Positions 28,453-36,483 of a stretch of 64,000 nucleotides of DNA are shown in pieces. This DNA is from UBA4615 sp044368415. Lineage in GTDB: Bacteria; Pseudomonadota; Gammaproteobacteria; Burkholderiales; Burkholderiaceae_E. Within the stretch, counting starts at the first letter, position 1. Every line of letters starts with the position of its first letter. The notes beneath the pieces were generated by a model, which was not told where the DNA came from, did no database searches, and saw only the letters and a program-made list of their open reading frames with translations. Position numbers and translations under genes: made by a program. The DNA lies in contig JBIPLJ010000011.1 in the NCBI GenBank assembly GCA_044368415.1, positions 1-64,000 of the forward strand. The letters run 5' to 3'.

Positions 28453-29511
28453 ATGCTCGCCCGCCTCGTTCCCGCCCGACTGACGCCCGTCCGCCTCGTC
28501 GCCGCCCTCGCATTCGGTGCCGGCCTCGTGGCCGCGGCGCCCGCCTCCGCCCAGGAGACCCGGGTGCGCTTCCAGCTCGACTGGCGCTTCGAGGGTCCCG
28601 CCGCGCTGTTCACGCTGCCGGCCAAGAAAGGCTACTTCAAGGACGAGAAGCTCGACGTCGTCATCGACGCTGGCAACGGCTCGGGCGGCACGATCACCCG
28701 TGTGGCCACCGGCACCTACGACATGGGTTTCGCCGACATGGCGGCGCTGATGGAGTTCTGGGGCAACAACCCGAGTGCGCCGGCCAAGCCGGTTGCGGTG
28801 ATGATGGTCTACAACAACACGCCGGCCGCGGTGCTGGCGCTGAAGAAGTCGGGCATCAAGACGCCGGCCGATCTGGTCGGCAAGAAGCTCGGCGCGCCGG
28901 TGTTCGACGCGGGCCGCAAGGCCTTTCCGATCTTCGCCAAGGCCAACGGAATCGACCTCGCGAAAGTCAGCTGGACGGCGATGGACCCGCCGCTGCGCGA
29001 AACGATGCTTGTGCGCGGCGACATCGATGCGATCACCGGCTTCTACTTCACCTCTCTGCTGAACCTGAATGCACGCGGCGTGAAGGACGAGGACATCGTC
29101 GTGCTGCCTTACCCGCAGTTTGGCGTGAAGCTCTACGGCAACGTCGTCATCGTGGCCGAGGACTTCCTCAAGAAGAACCCCGAGGCGGTCAAGGCGTTCC
29201 TGCGCGCGTTCACCAAGGGCGTCAAGGACGTGATCGCCGACCCGGCCGCGGGTGTGGCAAGCGTCAAGGACCGCGATGCGCTGATCGACGTCGCGCTCGA
29301 GACGCGGCGCCTGAAGCTTGCGCTCGCCGGCAGCGTCGTGACCCCAGATGCGAAGGCCGAGGGCTTCGGCGACATCAACGGCCCGCGGATGGCGCTGATG
29401 GCCTCTCAGGTCAACGACGCGTTCGGCCTGAAGGAACGTATCCAGCCAGACCGCCTGTTCGTCACCGGTCTGCTGCCCGCCAAGGACCTGCGGAACATCT
29501 TCGCGAAATGA
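28453..29511 (+). CDS. NMT1/THI5-like ABC transporter substrate-binding protein
   Basis: The 352-residue periplasmic protein has a Sec signal peptide (hydrophobic core LVAALAFGAGLVAA, cleavage likely after PASA near residue 34). An NMT1/SsuA-like fold begins at VRFQLDWRFEGPAALFTLP. Members bind pyrimidine thiamine precursors, nucleobases, sulfonates or formamides. The next genes are its ATPase, its permease and a nucleoside/nucleobase deaminase, so a purine or pyrimidine base is the most likely ligand. The intergenic gap of 179 bp before it holds a palindrome and a sigma-54-like promoter. Confidence 0.9.
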   Translation: MLARLVPARLTPVRLVAALAFGAGLVAAAPASAQETRVRFQLDWRFEGPAALFTLPAKKGYFKDEKLDVVIDAGNGSGGTITRVATGTYDMGFADMAALMEFWGNNPSAPAKPVAVMMVYNNTPAAVLALKKSGIKTPADLVGKKLGAPVFDAGRKAFPIFAKANGIDLAKVSWTAMDPPLRETMLVRGDIDAITGFYFTSLLNLNARGVKDEDIVVLPYPQFGVKLYGNVVIVAEDFLKKNPEAVKAFLRAFTKGVKDVIADPAAGVASVKDRDALIDVALETRRLKLALAGSVVTPDAKAEGFGDINGPRMALMASQVNDAFGLKERIQPDRLFVTGLLPAKDLRNIFAK

Positions 29512-29545
29512 CGCTACGGATGATGACGCCCGCCCCGTCGCGGCG

Positions 29546-30355
29546 ATGCCCATGAGCGCCGCGCCCGCGTTCGTCGACTTCAGGGACGTCTGGCTCGCCT
29601 ATTCCGACGAGCTCGCCGCGCTCAATGACTTCGCGATCGAGGACATCACGCTGTCGACGCGCGACGGCGAGTTCATCGCGATCGTCGGGCCCTCGGGCTG
29701 CGGCAAGTCGACCTTCATGAAGCTCGCGACCGGGCTCAAGAAGCCCACGCGCGGCAGCGTCGCGATCGCCGGGCAAACCGTGACCGGCCCGCTGAAGATC
29801 GTCGGTATGGCGTTTCAGGCGCCGACGCTGCTGCCCTGGCGCAGCACGCTCGACAACGTGCTGCTGCCGCTGGAGATCGTCGAGCCCTATCGCTCGAGCT
29901 TCAAGTCCCGCCGAGAGGAGTATGCGGCGCGCGCCCGCACGCTGCTGGCGACGGTCGGGCTGCAGGGCTACGAGGACAAGTTCCCCTGGCAGCTGTCGGG
30001 CGGCATGCAGCAGCGCGCGTCGATCTGCCGCGCGCTGATCCACGAGCCTCGGATGATCCTGCTCGACGAGCCCTTCGGCGCGCTCGACGCGTTCACCCGC
30101 GAGGAGCTGTGGAACGTGCTGCGCGACCTCTGGACCGTGCAGCGCTTCAACGTGATCCTGGTGACGCATGACCTGCGCGAGGCGGTCTACCTCGCCGATA
30201 CCGTCTACGTGATGAGCAAGCGCCCGGGCCGAATCGTGGCGACCCGACAGATTGATCTGCCGCGCCCGCGCGACCTCGAGATCACCTACACCGAGCCCTT
30301 CACCGCGCTGGTGCTCGAGCTGCGCGAGCGGATCGGCTCGATCCGCAAGCGCTGA
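29546..30355 (+). CDS. ABC transporter ATP-binding protein (SsuB/TauB type)
   Basis: The 269-residue ATPase has Walker A GPSGCGKST near residue 49, Q-loop FQAPTLLPW, signature LSGGMQQRASI and Walker B MILLDEPFGALD, followed by the His switch LVTHDLREA. The family serves nitrate/sulfonate/taurine/pyrimidine importers. It lies 34 bp after the binding-protein gene and 10 bp before the permease gene, so the three form one importer. An alternative ATG two codons inside is possible. Confidence 0.93.
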   Translation: MPMSAAPAFVDFRDVWLAYSDELAALNDFAIEDITLSTRDGEFIAIVGPSGCGKSTFMKLATGLKKPTRGSVAIAGQTVTGPLKIVGMAFQAPTLLPWRSTLDNVLLPLEIVEPYRSSFKSRREEYAARARTLLATVGLQGYEDKFPWQLSGGMQQRASICRALIHEPRMILLDEPFGALDAFTREELWNVLRDLWTVQRFNVILVTHDLREAVYLADTVYVMSKRPGRIVATRQIDLPRPRDLEITYTEPFTALVLELRERIGSIRKR

Positions 30356-30365
30356 GGACCCGACG

Positions 30366-31136
30366 ATGCCCGCCCCGAAGACCGCCGAGCGCTACGCGCC
30401 GCTGCTGCTGCTGACCGCGATCCTGATCGTCTGGGAGCTGCTGTGCCGCGGCCTGAACGTCAGCGACTACATCCTGCCCTCGCCGTCGTCGATCATGGTC
30501 GCGCTGGTCGAGTTCGCCGGCCCGATCATGACCCACGCGTGGCGCACGTTCTGGACGACGATGATCGGCTTCGCGATCTCGATCGTCGTGGGCGTGGCGC
30601 TCGGCTTCCTGATCGGCTCCTCGAGGTTCGCCTACTCGGCGATGTACCCGCTGATGACCGCGTTCAACGCCGTGCCCAAGGCAGCGCTTGTGCCGATCCT
30701 CGTGGTCTGGTTCGGCATCGGCGCGGGGCCGGCGATCCTCACCGCCTTCCTGATCTCGTTCTTTCCGATCATGGTCAACATCGCGACCGGGCTGGCCACG
30801 CTCGAGCCCGAGCTCGAGGACGTCCTGCGCGTACTTGGCGCCAAGCGCTTGGATGTGCTGATGAAGGTCGGCTTGCCGCGCTCCATGCCCTACTTCTTCG
30901 CGTCGCTGAAGGTCGCGATCACGCTCGCCTTCGTGGGCACCACGGTCTCGGAGATGAGCGCCTCGAACGAAGGGATCGGCCAGTTGCTGCTGACCGCGGG
31001 CTCCCAGTCGCGCATGCCGCTCGCCTTCGCGGGCCTCGTGGTCATCGGCGCGATGGCGATGGCGATGTACGAGCTGTTCTCGTACATCGAGCGCCACACC
31101 ACCGCCTGGGCCCACCGCGGCCAGCATTCGTCGTGA
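30366..31136 (+). CDS. ABC transporter permease (SsuC/ThiX type)
   Basis: The 256-residue inner-membrane protein has about six hydrophobic segments. The cytoplasmic EAA-like loop is visible near residue 160 (EDVLRVLGAKRLDVLMKVGLP). It starts MPAPKTAERYAPLLLLTAIL. Its TGA overlaps the deaminase GTG (GTGA at 31133-31136). It partners the ATPase and binding protein before it. Confidence 0.92.
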   Translation: MPAPKTAERYAPLLLLTAILIVWELLCRGLNVSDYILPSPSSIMVALVEFAGPIMTHAWRTFWTTMIGFAISIVVGVALGFLIGSSRFAYSAMYPLMTAFNAVPKAALVPILVVWFGIGAGPAILTAFLISFFPIMVNIATGLATLEPELEDVLRVLGAKRLDVLMKVGLPRSMPYFFASLKVAITLAFVGTTVSEMSASNEGIGQLLLTAGSQSRMPLAFAGLVVIGAMAMAMYELFSYIERHTTAWAHRGQHSS

Positions 31137-31630
31137 ACGGCACCCCGGACGCCGGCCCTGCAGAATTCACCGCACTGCGCGAGGCGATAGGCTTGGCGCG
31201 CGCGGCCCGCGCAGCGGGCCGCCATCCGTTCGGCGCGATGGTTGTCGCCGCCGACGGTCGCGTGCTTGCGCGCGCCGGCAACGAGTCGGCCACCGGCGAA
31301 GATCCAACGGCCCACGCCGAAACCCTCGCGATCCGGCAGGCCGCGGCCGCACATGGCGGCGCTGCGCTCGCCGGCGGCGCGCTGGTCACCAGCGCCGAGC
31401 CCTGTGCGATGTGCGCGGGCGCGGTGTACTGGGCGGGTCTGTCGAAGGTGGTCTACGGGCTGTCCGAGACGCGGCTGCGCACGCTGACCGGCGCGCATCC
31501 CGAGAACCCGACCCTCGATCTGCCCTGCCGGGAGGTGTTCGCCAGCGGCCAGCGCCGCGTCGAGGTCCTCGGGCCGCTGCTCGAGGACGAGGCCGCGGCG
31601 GTGCACGACGGGTTCTGGTCCGCGCGCTGA
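31133..31630 (+). CDS. Nucleoside/nucleobase deaminase (CDA fold)
   Basis: The 165-residue zinc deaminase has the catalytic HAE motif (DPTAHAETLAI near residue 63) and the zinc ligands PCAMC near residue 92. It belongs to the cytidine-deaminase-like superfamily that includes Bacillus-type guanine deaminase and TadA. The C-terminal part (LPCREVFASGQRRVEVLGP) fits the guanine/cytosine deaminase side better than TadA. The GTG start overlaps the permease stop, so the base imported is probably deaminated on entry. This gives the cell a second, unrelated fold that might act on guanine besides guaD. Confidence 0.85.
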   Translation: MNGTPDAGPAEFTALREAIGLARAARAAGRHPFGAMVVAADGRVLARAGNESATGEDPTAHAETLAIRQAAAAHGGAALAGGALVTSAEPCAMCAGAVYWAGLSKVVYGLSETRLRTLTGAHPENPTLDLPCREVFASGQRRVEVLGPLLEDEAAAVHDGFWSAR

Positions 31631-31667
31631 GCGCACCGGTACGTCGTCGAGCAACCGCGAAACGCGA

Positions 31668-31689
31668 ACGGCCCGCTCTCGCGGGCCGT
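31668..31689. terminator. Bidirectional terminator between deaminase and tsx-like gene
   Basis: ACGGCCCGC and GCGGGCCGT form a perfect 9-bp stem with a TCTC loop, between two convergent genes. CCTGTCT follows on the plus strand, a weak T-rich tail. Confidence 0.7.
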
Positions 31690-31736
31690 CCTGTCTACCC
31701 GGGCACCGGGCGCGCGCCGTGGCGCGCGTCGGCCGA

Positions 31737-32564
31737 TCAGAAGTGGAATTCGGCGACCAGGACCGGCACCGAGTTCTTCGAGCCCGTCGAGCCCGACCGA
31801 TTGCCGAACTTGTTCTTCCAGTACTCGTAGCCGACGCCCGCAAAGAACGTGCCCTTGTTCAGGCCCGCCAGCGTGCCGAGGTCCCACTGGATCGACGTTC
31901 GCAGAAGCGTCTCGGTCTCGGTCTCGACGCCGAAACCGTCCTTGCCCTTCGCGCCGGTGATCGCCATGAAGCCGGTGAACTTCGCCGGGGTGCCGAGGTC
32001 GAAGAACATGCCCCACAGCGCGCCGATCTGATAGGTCGTGTCGAACTGGACCTTCTTGCCGACGATGCCGTTGTTGTTGGTCTCGTTGTACGCCAGCAGG
32101 CTGAGGTCCAGGAAACCCATCGGTATCGTGAGGTTCACGGTCGGGCCGATCAGCAGCTTCAGGGGCTTCGGCGCGAAGGCCGTGTCCTTGGCGCCGGCGT
32201 CGAAGCCGAAGGTGAGCGAGAAGTCCCTGACCGGGCCCAGGTCGTACTTCATGCCCAGGGTCTTCGACGACGATACCGAGCCGCGGTACGCGACATAGAG
32301 TTCCTGCGCTTGGCTGGTGCTGTTGCGGTTCGCCGGATCGTTCTCGAGCGAGCGCAGGATGTCCAGGGAGAAGAAGTTCGTGCCGTACTTGTACCCGCTG
32401 AAGTGAGCCAGCGTGAAGATGTTCTTCGGCACATCGGCAGCGATGCCCGGCTCGGCGTAGCCGCTGCTGTACCGGTAGCCGATCCAGGTGTCGCTGAAGT
32501 CAGCGGCGAGGGTGCTGCCGGTCGCGGCGATCAGGCCGGCTGCGACCCAGGAGGCGAGTTTCAT
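31737..32564 (-). CDS. Tsx/OmpK-family nucleoside-specific outer-membrane channel
   Basis: The 275-residue protein has a Sec signal peptide (KLASWVAAGLIAATGSTLA, cleaved before ADFSD). Alternating beta strands follow, and it ends in the barrel-sorting Phe (LVAEFHF). The N-terminal mature part (DTWIGYRYSSGYAEPGI) and the overall pattern match OmpK/Tsx channels, which let nucleosides cross the outer membrane. It faces the deaminase gene across a shared terminator. With the inner-membrane importers it completes an envelope path for purine uptake. The start gives the best signal peptide. Confidence 0.85.
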   Translation of the reverse strand: MKLASWVAAGLIAATGSTLAADFSDTWIGYRYSSGYAEPGIAADVPKNIFTLAHFSGYKYGTNFFSLDILRSLENDPANRNSTSQAQELYVAYRGSVSSSKTLGMKYDLGPVRDFSLTFGFDAGAKDTAFAPKPLKLLIGPTVNLTIPMGFLDLSLLAYNETNNNGIVGKKVQFDTTYQIGALWGMFFDLGTPAKFTGFMAITGAKGKDGFGVETETETLLRTSIQWDLGTLAGLNKGTFFAGVGYEYWKNKFGNRSGSTGSKNSVPVLVAEFHF

Positions 32565-32669
32565 TCGGATTCTCCGGAATAAATGAAGGTCGAACAGGGA
32601 CCGTCGGTTACGAGTCGTCCCGCGCCGCACTGGTGCGTCGGCCCGATCGCGATGCGGACGGCAAGTTAA

Positions 32670-32685
32670 GGCAAGATGTGTTCCA
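32670..32685 (-). promoter_or_regulatory. Weak candidate sigma-54 promoter of tsx-like gene
   Basis: On the minus strand TGGAACACATCTTGCC has correct GG-N10-GC spacing and TTGC, but three mismatches to consensus. It predicts a 95-nt untranslated leader. This is the least certain of the seven sites. Confidence 0.35.
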
Positions 32686-32757
32686 AGCTGGACCATTGCG
32701 AGCGGCCCCGCGGAAGCCCCTTAGAATCCGGAACCACTCGACGGACCGAATCACTCC

Positions 32758-33312
32758 ATGGGACACCGCCTCACGCAGATCGCCACCCGAACCGGCGACG
32801 ACGGCACCACCGGCCTCGGCGACGGCAGCCGCACGTCCAAGGACAGCCTGCGCGTCGAGGCGATGGGCGACGTCGATGAACTCAACTCCACGATCGGCGT
32901 GCTGCTGTGCGAACCACTGCCCGACGACGTCCGCGCAGCGCTCCTCGACATCCAGCACGATCTCTTCGACCTCGGCGGCGAACTCTGTATCCCCGGCTTC
33001 GAGAACATCTCCGAGGCGCAGGTCGCCCGGCTCGACACGCTGCTCGAGCAACACAACGCGACGCTGCCCCGGCTGCAGGAATTCATCCTTCCAGGCGGCT
33101 CGCGTGCGGCGGCCATCGCGCATGTCGCGCGCACCGTCTGCCGCCGGGCCGAGCGTGTGGTCGTGGCACTCGGGCACGCCGAAGCGGTGCGTCCGCTGTG
33201 CCGGCAGTACCTGAACCGGCTGTCTGACCTGCTGTTCGTCCTCGCGCGGGTGCTCAACCGGCATGCGGGCGGCAGTGACGTGCTGTGGGAGAAAGGTCGC
33301 GCCAAGGGCTGA
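32758..33312 (+). CDS. Cob(I)alamin adenosyltransferase (PduO/MMAB type)
   Basis: The 184-residue enzyme transfers adenosyl from ATP to cob(I)alamin to make coenzyme B12. The ATP-binding N-terminus TRTGDDGTTGLGDGSR (residues 10-25) is diagnostic. It is followed by EAMGDVDELNSTIG, the central helix region and the conserved FILPGG and RYLNRLSD-like (QYLNRLSDLLF) motifs. It is divergent from the tsx-like gene and has no obvious link to purine use. Confidence 0.95.
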   Translation: MGHRLTQIATRTGDDGTTGLGDGSRTSKDSLRVEAMGDVDELNSTIGVLLCEPLPDDVRAALLDIQHDLFDLGGELCIPGFENISEAQVARLDTLLEQHNATLPRLQEFILPGGSRAAAIAHVARTVCRRAERVVVALGHAEAVRPLCRQYLNRLSDLLFVLARVLNRHAGGSDVLWEKGRAKG

Positions 33313-33365
33313 GGCCCGAGGGGCGCGGCGCGCGTTTCTGGATCCTGAAGCGACGGCGCCGGACC

Positions 33366-34106
33366 TCAGGCCGTGCCGCCGAGCACCGTCGCAAGCTCGC
33401 CCGACAGCCCGGTCCAGCACACGCCCGCATCGCGAGAGGCCACCTGTGGATCGGTGCCGCGCAGCGCCGCGGCGGCCCAGCGCGCGCCCGCCTGCACGCT
33501 GTCGATCACCGCGACCGGCACACGCGGCGCGACCTGATTGGCGATGCCGCCGAGCGCCGCACCGCCGATCACCAGGGCCGCGGTGCCCGGCCCGATCGCG
33601 GCCTGAAGCGCACTGAGGATCTCGGCCGCCCCGCCGTCGGGCTGCTGCATGAGCACCACGCCGCTCTGCTCGACGACATGGATGCCTTCGAGACCGCGCT
33701 GCAGGCCGTTGGCCGCCGCAAAGCGCTCGAGCATCGGCCGCCACGCGGCGCCGCCGGTCACGATGCCGTGCGGACCACGCTCGGCAGCCTCGCGCAGCGC
33801 CGCCTCGGCCAGCCCCATCACCGGCACGCCGGCGGCCTCGCGCAGCGCGGCCACCCCGGGGTCGCCGAAGCAGCCGATGCAGATCGCGTCGCAGCGCCCG
33901 CCGCTGGCGACGAACGCGGCCCAGGCGTCGAGCACCGCATGCGCCGCGATCGCGTAGGCGGCCTCGGAGGCGATGTACGAGGCGCCCAAGCGCGCGGTCA
34001 CCGTCACCAGCTCGACGTCCGGGCCCAGCAACGGGCGCATCACGCCGGCCATCAACTCGGTGACGGCGGTGGACGTGTTCGGATTGATCAGCAGCAGGGT
34101 GCTCAC
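33366..34106 (-). CDS. Asp/Glu/hydantoin racemase-family protein lacking one catalytic Cys
   Basis: The 246-residue protein starts at a GTG (34106) with LLLINPNTSTAVTELM, the hallmark of the hydantoin/allantoin racemase group. The first catalytic Cys is present at residue 79 (CIGCFGDPG). The second, expected in a VLGCAGM-type motif near residue 182, is Gly here (VIGGAALGG). Racemases of this group need both cysteines (76 and 181 in HyuE), so a two-base racemase mechanism looks impossible. A one-Cys decarboxylase- or isomerase-like activity, or an inactive protein, are alternatives. It lies 90 bp downstream of cynS on the same strand. Confidence 0.8.
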   Translation of the reverse strand: MSTLLLINPNTSTAVTELMAGVMRPLLGPDVELVTVTARLGASYIASEAAYAIAAHAVLDAWAAFVASGGRCDAICIGCFGDPGVAALREAAGVPVMGLAEAALREAAERGPHGIVTGGAAWRPMLERFAAANGLQRGLEGIHVVEQSGVVLMQQPDGGAAEILSALQAAIGPGTAALVIGGAALGGIANQVAPRVPVAVIDSVQAGARWAAAALRGTDPQVASRDAGVCWTGLSGELATVLGGTA

Positions 34107-34196
34107 GTGTCGGTCCCGGGCGGCGGTGGCGGTGGGCGCGGGCCCATCGGCCGGCGCGCGGCGCAGCATAGCGCCCCGCCCGGGCCCACCGCGTGA

Positions 34197-34640
34197 TCAG
34201 TAGGTCTTGTACGGCAGGAACTTGCCGCTCAGCACCACGTGCACGCGGTCGCCCTTCGGGTCCGGCTCGCGGGTGATGTCCATCGAGAAGTCGATCGCCG
34301 ACATGATGCCGTCGCCGAACTCCTCGTGGATCAGCTCCTTGATGGTCATGCCGTAGACGCTGACGATCTCATACCAGCGGTAGATCAACGGGTCGGTCGG
34401 CACGGCGGTCGGCAGCGAGCCCTTGTAGGGCACGACCTGCAGCCAGGCGATGTCGTCCTCGGAGAGGCCGAAGATCTCGCCGATGGTCTCGGCCTGCTTC
34501 GCGGTGAAGGTCATCTGGCCGAGGCAGCCGGCGGTCACCCACTCCTTGCTCTCGCCGACGGCCTTGGCCACGTCGGCCCATTTGATGCCCTTGCGGACCT
34601 TCGTCTCGACGATCTTGCGGGTGACGTCGTTGCGATCCAT
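34197..34640 (-). CDS. cynS: Cyanase
   Basis: The 147-residue cyanate hydratase converts cyanate and bicarbonate to ammonia and CO2. The N-terminal helical domain is followed by the catalytic domain with YRWYEIVSVYG (Arg of the active site), IHEEFGDGIMSAIDF (Glu and Ser of the active site) and the C-terminal VVLSGKFLPYKTY. The length is near the 156 of E. coli CynS. It follows the ABC transporter genes (67 bp gap), which supports cyanate as the imported compound. Confidence 0.96.
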   Translation of the reverse strand: MDRNDVTRKIVETKVRKGIKWADVAKAVGESKEWVTAGCLGQMTFTAKQAETIGEIFGLSEDDIAWLQVVPYKGSLPTAVPTDPLIYRWYEIVSVYGMTIKELIHEEFGDGIMSAIDFSMDITREPDPKGDRVHVVLSGKFLPYKTY

Positions 34641-34707
34641 GTCTGTGGTCTCCAGTGTCGGATGTGTGGGGGATGTCGGGGTTGACCGGTTCCTGCGGCC
34701 GACGGGT

Positions 34708-35625
34708 TCAGCGGACAGCGTGCAGCCTCGGGGCCGGCACGGTCGGCACCGGATCGGGTAGGTCGGGCTCCAGGCCCGGCGACACCTCGACCGGACCGCC
34801 GGAGGCGCCGGCCGCGGTGTCGACGCCGCCCTGCTGGATCAGCTTCGAGCGGTGCACGAGGAAGTCCACGAGGTGGTTTCGGATCTTGTAGAACTGCGGG
34901 TCGTGGTGGATGGTCAGGCGCGTGCGCTCGCGCGGCAGCGTGTTGCGCACCACCTCGGCGATCCGCGCGTTCGGCCCGTTGCTCATCAGGAGGATCCGGT
35001 CGGCAAGCAGGATGGCCTCGTCGACGTCATGTGTGATCATGAAGACCGTCTGCTGGGTCTCGGCGCAGATCTTCAGCAGCTCGTCCTGGATCACGCCGCG
35101 GGTGAGCGCATCGAGCGCGCCGAACGGCTCATCGAGCAGCAGCATCTTCGGCTCGATCGCGAACGCGCGCGCGATGCCGACGCGCTGCTTCATGCCGCCC
35201 GAGAGCTCAGCCGGTTTCTTGTGCTCGGCGCCCGACAGCCCGACCAGGTCGATGAAGCGGCGCGCATGCGTCTCGACCTTCGCGCGGTTCCACGAAGGCC
35301 AGCGCGAACGCACTGCAAACGAGACGTTGCCCATCACCGTCATCCAGGGCATCAGCGCATGGCCCTGGAATACCACGCCGCGCTCGAGCCCGGGGCCCGA
35401 GACCTCGCGCCCGTCCATGAACACAAAGCCGCCCGAGGGCTGCTCGAGTCCGGCGAGCACGTTCAGGATGGTGGTCTTGCCGCAGCCGGAGTGGCCGATG
35501 ATGCAGACGAACTCGCCGCGGGCAATACCGAAGTCGACCTTGTCGAAGACGGTCAGCTCGCCCTTCGAGGAGGGGAAGCGCTTGGCGAGCCCCTCGACAC
35601 GCAGGAAGGTGTCCTTCACGCTCAT
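34708..35625 (-). CDS. Cyanate/nitrate-type ABC transporter ATP-binding protein
   Basis: The 305-residue ATPase has Walker A GHSGCGKTT near residue 43, signature LSGGMKQRVGI and Walker B MLLLDEPFGALD, with the NrtD/CynD-type sequence FMITHDVDEAILLADRI. A C-terminal tail of about 40 residues rich in Pro and Gly extends beyond the usual end. The ATG at 35625 overlaps the permease stop (ATGA). Position before cynS favours cyanate over nitrate or bicarbonate. Confidence 0.92.
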   Translation of the reverse strand: MSVKDTFLRVEGLAKRFPSSKGELTVFDKVDFGIARGEFVCIIGHSGCGKTTILNVLAGLEQPSGGFVFMDGREVSGPGLERGVVFQGHALMPWMTVMGNVSFAVRSRWPSWNRAKVETHARRFIDLVGLSGAEHKKPAELSGGMKQRVGIARAFAIEPKMLLLDEPFGALDALTRGVIQDELLKICAETQQTVFMITHDVDEAILLADRILLMSNGPNARIAEVVRNTLPRERTRLTIHHDPQFYKIRNHLVDFLVHRSKLIQQGGVDTAAGASGGPVEVSPGLEPDLPDPVPTVPAPRLHAVR

Positions 35626-36476
35626 TCCTTCCAGGTGACGTAGTGCTGAAGGCCCGCGAACGCGAGGTCGAGCAGCATGCCGACGACGCCGATCGTGAGG
35701 ATCGCGAAGATCACGTTGGTCAGCGACAGGTTGTTCCACTCGTTCCAGACGAAGTAGCCGATGCCGGTGCCGCCGACCAGCATCTCGGCCGCCACGATGA
35801 CCAGCCACGCGATACCCATCGAGATGCGCATGCCGGTGAGGATCGTCGGCGCAGCCGCCGGCAGGATGACCTCGAAGGCGCGCCGGAACGGGCCGACTTC
35901 GAGCGTGCGCGCGACGTTGAGCCAGTCGCGCCTGACCGAGACTACGCCGAACGCGGTGTTGATCAGCATCGGCCAGATCGAGCAGATGAAGATCACGAAG
36001 ATCCCCGAGGCCGAGGAATCCTTGATCGTGTAGAGCGCAATCGGCATCCAGGCGAGGGGCGAGATCGGCTTGAGCACCTGGATGAACGGATTGAGCGCCC
36101 GGTAGAGCAGCGGCGACATGCCGATCATGAAGCCGACCGGGATCGCGACCAGCGCGGCGAGCAGGTAGCCCGCGCCCACCCGCAGCAGCGAGTGCCCGAG
36201 CTGGATACCGATGCCCTTGTCGTTCGGACCGTTGTCGTAGAACGGCGCGGAGAGGTGCTTGACCGTGGTCTCGGCCATCTGCACGAGCGTCGGCAGGCCG
36301 TCGGTCTTGGCCGCCGAGCTCGAGGCACGGCCCATCAGCTTTGCATACTCGTCATCGGCAGTGCTCGCCGCCGCACCGCTCGGCGCGGTGGCCAGGTGCC
36401 AGGCGCCGAGCAGCACGGCGAGGATCAGCAGCGACAGCGCGGCCGCTCGCAGGGAGAGGGAACGTTCCGGGTTCAT
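35622..36476 (-). CDS. Cyanate/nitrate-type ABC transporter permease
   Basis: The 284-residue NrtB/CynB-like permease has an N-terminal membrane anchor (LSLLILAVLLGAWHL) and a periplasmic stretch of about 75 residues. Five or so helices follow, and an EAA-type loop (NVARTLEVGPFRRAFEVILP). The periplasmic insertion (YDNGPNDKGIGIQLGHSLLRV) is typical of the NrtB group. It follows the binding-protein gene after 7 bp. Confidence 0.92.
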   Translation of the reverse strand: MNPERSLSLRAAALSLLILAVLLGAWHLATAPSGAAASTADDEYAKLMGRASSSAAKTDGLPTLVQMAETTVKHLSAPFYDNGPNDKGIGIQLGHSLLRVGAGYLLAALVAIPVGFMIGMSPLLYRALNPFIQVLKPISPLAWMPIALYTIKDSSASGIFVIFICSIWPMLINTAFGVVSVRRDWLNVARTLEVGPFRRAFEVILPAAAPTILTGMRISMGIAWLVIVAAEMLVGGTGIGYFVWNEWNNLSLTNVIFAILTIGVVGMLLDLAFAGLQHYVTWKE

Positions 36477-36483
36477 CGCGGGC

